NCBI GenBank assembly: GCA_033297205.1
Contig: MU859082.1
Location: forward strand, 1-64,000
DNA length: 64,000 bases
Direction of reading: 5' to 3'
Origin: Pseudoneurospora amorphoporcata
Lineage: Eukaryota > Ascomycota > Sordariomycetes > Sordariales > Sordariaceae
The notes under the pieces were generated by a model. It had not been told where the DNA came from. It searched no databases and saw nothing but the letters and a program-made list of their open reading frames with translations. Below, in pieces: positions 57,725 to 64,000 of the stretch. How positions within the stretch are numbered: position 1 is the first letter of the stretch; every line of letters starts with the position of its first letter. The position numbers were made by a program, and so were the translations under genes.

Positions 57725-58875
57725 ATGATGCCGCCAACACAGCGCCAGCGCCGACAGGTATGGGATATACGACAGAGAACATTTAGAACCATTATATTGC
57801 ACACGGGGTTAGACTGACAAGCTCGACTTATAGGCGGTCGAGTCCGATGAGGATGAAGACGTCCACCAACGCCCCGACAGCCCCGCGGACGACGGAAACT
57901 CCGACGTCGACCACATGCACGGTGTCGAGCGAGACGAGACGAGCCAACTTATCAAGAAGCTGGTGCGATATGCCCTTGCTTGCGAATACTCCAGAACACC
58001 GATCCGAAGAGACGGCATCAAGGAAAGAGTCCTCGGCATTCACGGTCGCGAGTTTAAGAAGGTGTATGCCGGGGCCCAGAAGCAACTGCGAGCTTCATTT
58101 GGCATGGAGATGGTCGAGCTGCCCACCAAGGACAGGAACCTTTTGACAGTCGAGCAAAAGAGAAAAGGTGCGTTTACAGCTTGGGTACACGCCATCTCTC
58201 GCTGTGGACGCCAGTCTGCTAACCACTTCGGTTTTCCCAGCCACGAAATCCCAGAGCCAGAAGGAGCCCACGTCAAACTCTTATATGCTTGTTTCCGTTT
58301 TGCCCGAATACCTCCGAGTTCCCGATATCATCGCACCATCCAAAGTCCAGTCGCCAGATGGCGAAGCCGCATATATCGGTATCTACACAATGCTCATTGC
58401 CATCATCACGCTCAGTGGTGGCGAGCTAAGTGATCCGCGCCTGCGACGATACCTCACTCGTCTCAATGCGGCCGAGAACATGCCTAGCTCCAACCCCAAC
58501 AACGAGAATGCGCCAAGCGAGAAGACCGAGCTGGTCCTCCAGCGTATGATTAAGCAGGGTTACCTTGTCAGAGTTGCAGACAACAAAAACGCCGGAGACG
58601 ACGACGCAATTACCTGGCACGTGGGGCCCCGTGGCAAAATGGAAGTGGACAATGAAGCCATTGCTGCCGTGGTTCGGGAAATCTATGGCGGCGGCCAACA
58701 GAACGAGGATCTGGAGAGGAAGCTCCAAGCCAGTTTGAAGGTGAAGGAGAGGAAACCACCAAGGTCAGCAGCGGCGAATCGAGCTCCGGCCACTGTCCAA
58801 GAGGACGAGGAAGACTCAGAAGAAGACGAGGAGCCAGAACCTGGCCGGAGTACGAGACGAGGAAGACACGGATAG
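57725..58875 (+). CDS. NSE3: NSE3, MAGE-domain subunit of the SMC5/6 complex
   Basis: Three exons, 57725-57757, 57834-58167 and 58241-58875, give 333 residues (332 if the second ATG at 57728 is used). Nse3 joins Nse1 and Nse4 on the SMC5/6 complex, binds DNA and acts in homologous-recombination repair in the nucleus. The N-terminus is short and charged (MMPPTQRQRRQ then an acidic run). The MAGE winged-helix region runs from about residue 45 (LIKKLVRYALACEYSRTPIRR) through GREFKKVYAGAQKQL, and after the second intron continues with YMLVSVLPEYL and AYIGIYTMLIAIITLSGGEL. The C-terminus is acidic and Arg-rich. Length is normal for fungi. Junction phases fit. Confidence 0.88.
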
Positions 58876-59307
58876 GCACGCCGATCTGGTATGGGGTCTG
58901 TATGTTCTCGTCTGTTTGGATTGGCGCAAGGCGTTGTTAGGGTATCTGTGTTCTAAAATACATATGGGCTATGGCCAAGGAGGGTAAAAAGGTAAAGTGC
59001 CTTACGAGCGACAAGAATAATGTCTTGAGAGAGGATATGAACTCTTCATTGACAAGAGAGCGATTGGTTTCTTGATCTTCCGCCGAACATGGTATCCGTC
59101 GTCCCTATCCCCGTTCGTAACTCGTTGTAGCAAAGCGAATAGCTCCAGGTCGGGCCAATCGTGTCGACATGGCGGTATCGAGGGTAGTAATATTTGAAAC
59201 CAATTGTTGTCGTCGCTGTCCGTCTTGCGACCAAGGAGAATATCGGTATTTCTCCTATTCGCGTGGTCCAGTTCTTCGGTTGACTTCCATCCATACATAT
59301 TACACTT
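58876..59307. other. Convergent intergenic region NSE3 / SF3B5
   Basis: About 430 bases with the 3' ends of the two convergent genes; nothing else seen. Confidence 0.5.
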
Positions 59308-59741
59308 CTAAGAATCGGCCTTTCGGTCAACAAGCATAGGCTCATCACCCTCCCTAGGCGGCGGGGGTCCCATCGGTTGCAGCATTTTCTAACAAACACA
59401 TAACAAATGTTAGCTTGAAGCCACAACTTGATACCCTCTGTATGCAACACGGCGACATACGCGGATAAGTCTTGCGCGGACCTTGGCCGCAGGCTCGTTT
59501 TCAGCCAGCGCCATGTACGATAGGAGAGGTGGATGTCCGACGATGCTCGAGTAAGTGTCGCGGTGGATGTTGGTTTTCCACTCCCAACTCGTTGTGTCTG
59601 GGTGACCGGTGCCGATGTACTTGGCCTGGAGCCGCTCGAGTTCCTGTTGGGTACGAAGTTTGTCCGCCTGTTGATCGTTGAGGTTGAGGGTCAGTATGCG
59701 CTGGACCAAAGGCTGGGAAGCAGACGGCGTGGTCCTACCAT
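59308..59741 (-). CDS. SF3B5: Splicing factor 3B subunit 5 (SF3b10 / Ysf3)
   Basis: Three exons on the minus strand, 59741-59739, 59667-59461 and 59388-59308, give 96 residues. SF3B5 is a small subunit of the U2 snRNP SF3b complex. The first exon codes for the start codon only; GTAGGA follows the ATG directly and a branch-like TACTGAC precedes the 3' splice site. The protein reads MADKLRTQQELERLQAKYIG, then TGHPDTTSWEWKTNIHRD and LLSYMALAENE, closely matching the family, and ends KMLQPMGPPPPREGDEPMLV plus a short tail. The C-terminus is about ten residues longer than the human protein. All splice phases are 0. Confidence 0.92.
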
Positions 59742-60650
59742 TATGAGATTAGAATTCGAGTACGATTATATCGTCTGATTTGATCCGAAAGGGCGAAGGT
59801 ATGGGAAGAGGACGGGATGATGATGCTGTTCCTTGTTGTTGATGTCGAGACGATAGGTATGGATGGATGTGGGAAAGCAGGACGCTGTACGCCAGGGCGA
59901 TGCGCGCGAGTGGATGCGATTGACGACCTGAAGTCGAACCCTTGCGCCCTGCAAGGCTTGTTTGTTAGCGCAGTGCGGCAAATGGCAAGCCTTGAACCAG
60001 TGAACGGACCACCTTCTGGTGGAGCCGAGGGTCCAGTGGAGTGGTGAAACGGGCTCGACGGGGGAGTTGCCCACTGGGCGCGGGACTTGGGACTTGCACT
60101 CCCCCGGGGCCGGGCCTTTCTTGAGCACTACCTTACGCGGTGCCAGGGAACATTGTACTCAACTTAACATTGGCAACCTCAACGTGACGGCACCCGCAGA
60201 TTCGAGGTTGAAACTCGGCCTTGAGTCTTCAAAAAAGCTTCAGGAGTTATCTTGGAGTGAAAAGCCGTCCACGTACATATCTTCAGGTGATTTCATCCCA
60301 CAAAAGGTATAACTCGTCAACTTGTTGATCAACTACCTTAGTTACTTTCACTTTCAGATTCAACAAACTTCCTTCATACACTCCATCTCAAATCAGCACT
60401 AACTCGCTCTTTTTATGTTCTCAACCAGACACAACATACTTTGGTCCAACCACTCTTCCTTACAAGATACCCATTCTCTTTTTGGTTGTTCTTAACAAGC
60501 ACGTTTCTACCGGTGTGAACATCGGTTCGGTTTTACAACTACAACTTTTGATACCACTCACCAAAGTCACCATTGTCCTTGTCATCTGGCCCTGACACTG
60601 GCATTCCGTCTACGAATCACACACGCGCCTCTGGCCTCGTCTGTCCCACC
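59742..60650. promoter_or_regulatory. Divergent promoter region SF3B5 / unknown Cys-rich gene
   Basis: About 900 bases between divergent starts. The part next to 60650 is CA/CT-rich (60350-60640) like a fungal 5' untranslated region. A tRNA-like motif near 59925-60000 does not fold and is rejected. Confidence 0.45.
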
Positions 60651-62461
60651 ATGGCAGACGATCTATTATATTTGTCCAGTCTCACCGTGAGTAGGGACAA
60701 ACAACTCGCCCAACAGCTTGGTGATATCCGGTTGCAATGCATATCCCACCACGGTAGCTTCCAACGCCCCAACAGCGCCACTGGTGCTCAACCATCATCA
60801 TCAACATCAACAACAACAACATCATCACCACAACCGAAATACTTGGTCACATGCCCGGACTGCTACCGAAAGGCCTTGGACCTCGTCCGCGCACGCTACC
60901 ACCAGTCACGCGCCGCCGGCGCCGGCGAATGGTGCACAACGCGGCGCTCCTTCTTGCGGGAAATCGACACCATGCTAGCTGGCGCGAAGGAGTATCAGGT
61001 TGACCCACGAACTATCGACGACCGTATGCAGGCTGAGTGGGACAGTTGGTACCTCGAGGTTGTACAGTCCTCAATTTTGCGGCTCCTACCAACCGTCACT
61101 GGGAAACTGGACGAAGCCGTCGCCCCGGAGGATGCGGATCCGGCGGCAGCGGCAGCAAAGGATGCCATTGTTGAAAGGATTGAGGAACTGCAGCAAGCGA
61201 AGCAGGGGGTACGGTCACACCGGAACGTACTTCGCTTGACCAAGGATATCGACAAGTTACTAAAGGGCGGAAAGGAAGAGGATGGAGATACGGTCATGGA
61301 TGGGATGGAGACCGGCTTCCCGCCCGAGCTTGCTGCTGCAGACACCAGCGATGAGGACCGAGTGGAGATTATGAGGAGGGCATTTGCCAGCACAGTCGCG
61401 GAAGGAGGTGACGAGAAGAACCTGCAAGGCTCTCAGAAAAAGTACTGCGACATGTTCAAAGACGGGACAACACCATTGGGGCAGGTCATCGACAGGATAT
61501 TAGACGACAAGAAGGAGGCATCGGGGGCACAAGCCAAGATCGGTCAGGTTAAGAAACGGCTGGAAGACCTGAAGAGGGCGCGGGCGGCATATGAACTACA
61601 AAAGACGAAGAAGGCCAGCATCTCGGAGCATAAGGTCCCAGAAGAGCTTTACAACCTGCCCCCTTGTCATAACTGTGGACAGATGCCTAATACTAGGGAT
61701 TTCTTGACCTGCCCTATATGCATGGTTTTGGTTCAAAAAGGCGTGAGGGAACGGCAGACTGTGTGGTGTTCGTCGGACTGCAACACCGAAGGCCTGGTAG
61801 GTATTTCTCTCCTTGACTCTTTTCCCTCACCCTACTGACTTCCAACTAGCCCAACCACATCGAAACCGACCACGAATGCGCCTCCAAAGACGACTGCGTC
61901 CAAGTGAACCCTCTCCGCCACAGCCACCAACACTACGATCCAGACCAAGACGTCAACATGGACGGGACCAGCACCGTCGCCTCGTCGCCCGTCGACTCAG
62001 ACCCCAACGCCTCTTCCCCCGTCTGTTTCTGCCGCGAGTGTCTCACAACACTCAAGTGCGAGTCCGTCTTCTGTTCCCTGCGATGCTACGACCTCAACTT
62101 CCAAGGCCACCGTGAAAACATCCACATGCCCGTGCGCCGAAGTTTGAACAAGATCGTCACAGACCGCCAACATCTCGAGTATTTCCCCATGCCACCGCTT
62201 TCTTCCTCCTCGGGTCCCAGCTCGAGGGATAGAGATAGAGGGGACCGGGACTACCGTAACCGTGGCAACAACAACAGCAACAACAAAGACAGCAACAACA
62301 ATGATGACGGCAACGGCCCCAACAGCGGATTCGGCGAGAACCCTCCTCTTCTGCAAACTAGGACTCGGTACAAGGCACGTAACATCAAGGACCACGTCAT
62401 CCCGTTTGACGAGGCCATCAGCAACTGGGAGGAAGCGAACCAGGTTAAAGCGCAAATCTAG
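60651..62461 (+). CDS. Uncharacterised Cys-rich protein with C-terminal zinc-finger-like region
   Basis: Two exons, 60651-61796 and 61850-62461, give 585 residues. I do not recognise the family. Residues 1-35 are a short helical start (MADDLLYLSSLTVSRDKQLA), followed by a Ser/Thr-rich linker and a CPDCY motif near 70. The middle is predicted helical and charged with a coiled-coil character (EELQQAK, GQVKKRLEDLKRARAA). The C-terminal part has CHNCGQ and CPICMV at about 340-365, then WCSSDCNTEGL on exon 1, CASKDDC soon after the intron and CFCRECL...CSLRCYDLNF about residue 445. Such paired cysteines suggest two or more zinc-binding sites, like a MYND/HIT-type knuckle. The tail has an Asn-rich run and ends in a conserved-looking VIPFDEAISNWEEANQ. 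Function unknown; the intron is well supported. Confidence 0.8.
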
Positions 62462-64000
62462 GAGATTAAGAAGCGCCCCTGGCACTGGCACAACTAGGAG
62501 GAGAGCCAACCTTTACTGAACCAGGAGGAGAAGGAGGTTCTGGACCTGCTGAACTATGAGGAGGAGCAGGAGGAGGTGTTGACTGTTGTTGAAAGAAGAA
62601 GAAGCAGAAGAAGAAGAAGAAGAATATGGAATCCTTGGTGGGTACGTCGACGACGGTACCACGAACGAAGAAAGCCAACACGACTTTCGAGGCCGAGGGA
62701 GATCTTCTCTTCGAACAGGAAGATATTTTTCCAGCAACGGACGGGGACAGAGAGTATGGGGACTAAGGGACCTGGAACAGTTGGGACGGTTAGGACGCAG
62801 ACAATGGTCAATGGTCAACGGCACAGATGGTATTGGTGCAGAGAGGACGAGAACAGATTGGATGGGGACAGAGGTCGATGACAAAGGGGATGGGGACAGG
62901 CGAAGGGGACCTATGCAATAAAGCCACTGCAATGTCCCATCTTTTGCATTACACCAGTAGGAGGATATGGAGTGGATGAATGGATGCATGGGATTACATG
63001 AGCCCTTGCTTCCTGCTCTCTCCCGGTCATGTATATGTATATGGCATCCGCAGAAGAAAAAAGGGGGATGCCATCAAAAACAAGCATTGGCCGGTAACCT
63101 GTGTTTATATATCTTTGTTATGGAATTCTTTGGCGGAGTTGAGAGAGAGAGGCATAAATGAGTCTGTTTGGGTGGAGACTCAATGGAGGGAAAGGGAGGT
63201 GAAAATTCAGTTTAAGCAACAAATCAGTCGAATGGTTACTTGCTAGGTTCGTCTCTTGAACTGGAAACCGTAAACACGTTGCTGCGACTACGAGACCTAC
63301 TAGATATGGAGGTGCTGAAGATGGTGGATGATAGAGACTCCCATTGCGAGTCAATGAATCAACAGTTCGATATATGCATACGATACGGTAAGGAGGGCAA
63401 CACCAGTTCAAAATCAGCATATGGAATGAACCAGCAGCAGGGCTATATAACCATCTAGTCTTTAGATATCCTCCCGGTCTCTGGCTCATTCACTGTGAGT
63501 AGAGTAGAACTGCCTCTGCTCCATCGCCCATATTCTTCATCAACCCATACATATGCCGTAATACAAAACAACCGGCAAGAAACAAGAAGTGCCATGCGGC
63601 AAGAAGAGAAGATAAGTGTACGAAATAAGAAAAGTAGGTAAAGATTTGTCTGTGGGTATTCCATATCCGGTGTCATATCGAAACAAACAAACAGGCCATG
63701 CAGAACATAATACATGAGATACATCAAAGCACTTTTTGCTCTGTTCCCGTAGCATCTTACCTCTTATCCGCATATGATAACGGACTGCCAGCCTCCGAGG
63801 CAAGAACAGGAGCTCCTATGCAGTAGTGACTGCGATAAACAAAGCTTCCATGTCCGGCGTTTATGCAGATGGGTATCCCAGCGCCGATGTACTGCACCCT
63901 ACTCAAAGTAGATTCAAAGACACACTATGTCCTCAAACGTCGGCCCTGAAACGGCGTAAGGATTTGATAACCAATGGTGCTGAAGATATACCATGGCGAA
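62462..64000. other. Gene-free right end of window
   Basis: About 1.5 kb of 3' region followed by sequence with only short frames. A G/A-rich repeat-like stretch (62510-62900) gives low-complexity frames on both strands. Nothing at the very end is recognised as a gene fragment. Confidence 0.5.

Noticed and set aside
59925..60000. Possible tRNA gene (GGTTCGA-like motif)
   Set aside because: No paired acceptor, D or T stem can be formed on either strand.

Overview
The window is nuclear DNA of a filamentous ascomycete, most likely a Sordariomycete. The genes have short introns of about 50-130 nt with GT...AG ends and CTNAC-like branch sites. The products include fungal-type Zn2Cys6, SLS1, DUF1690/MIC19 and PAPS-reductase proteins. 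GC-balanced gene-bearing DNA is interrupted by very AT-rich blocks that look like the result of repeat-induced point mutation (RIP). The elongation factor 1-alpha sequence does not look exactly like Neurospora, so I do not name a genus.

Layout: 1-1.6 kb is an AT-rich relic with one decayed reading frame. From 2.2 to 38.7 kb there are ten genes: TYW3 (+), MIC19 (-), a Zn2Cys6 transcription factor (-, nine exons), importin beta-1 (-, six exons), 2-isopropylmalate synthase (-), a ferric-reductase-type oxidoreductase (-), ISD11 (+), an unknown nuclear-type protein (+), PAPS reductase (-) and phosphoserine phosphatase (+). A 6.1 kb stretch (22.7-28.8 kb) has no gene I can support. A 353 bp pogo/Tc1-like MITE lies at 40.3-40.7 kb. 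The block 41.3-48.3 kb is a gene-free AT-rich transposon graveyard, in which I could delimit five insertions by their target-site duplications. From 49.8 kb genes resume: translation elongation factor 1-alpha (+), SLS1 (-), NSE3 (+), SF3B5 (-) and an unknown Cys-rich protein (+).

The genes are housekeeping functions, not one pathway: tRNA wybutosine synthesis, cristae organisation, Fe-S cluster assembly, nuclear import, leucine, serine and sulfate metabolism, translation, mitochondrial expression, SMC5/6 DNA repair and splicing. No operon-like logic is expected. Several coding sequences begin with a very short first exon (3, 5, 8 or 12 coding nt), so simple ORF reading misplaces their starts. 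The most unusual content is the transposon graveyard, especially a 513 bp TRIM-like element with two 119 bp LTRs that carry perfect hairpins. A stretch at the left end keeps one reading frame broken only by TAA/TAG codons.
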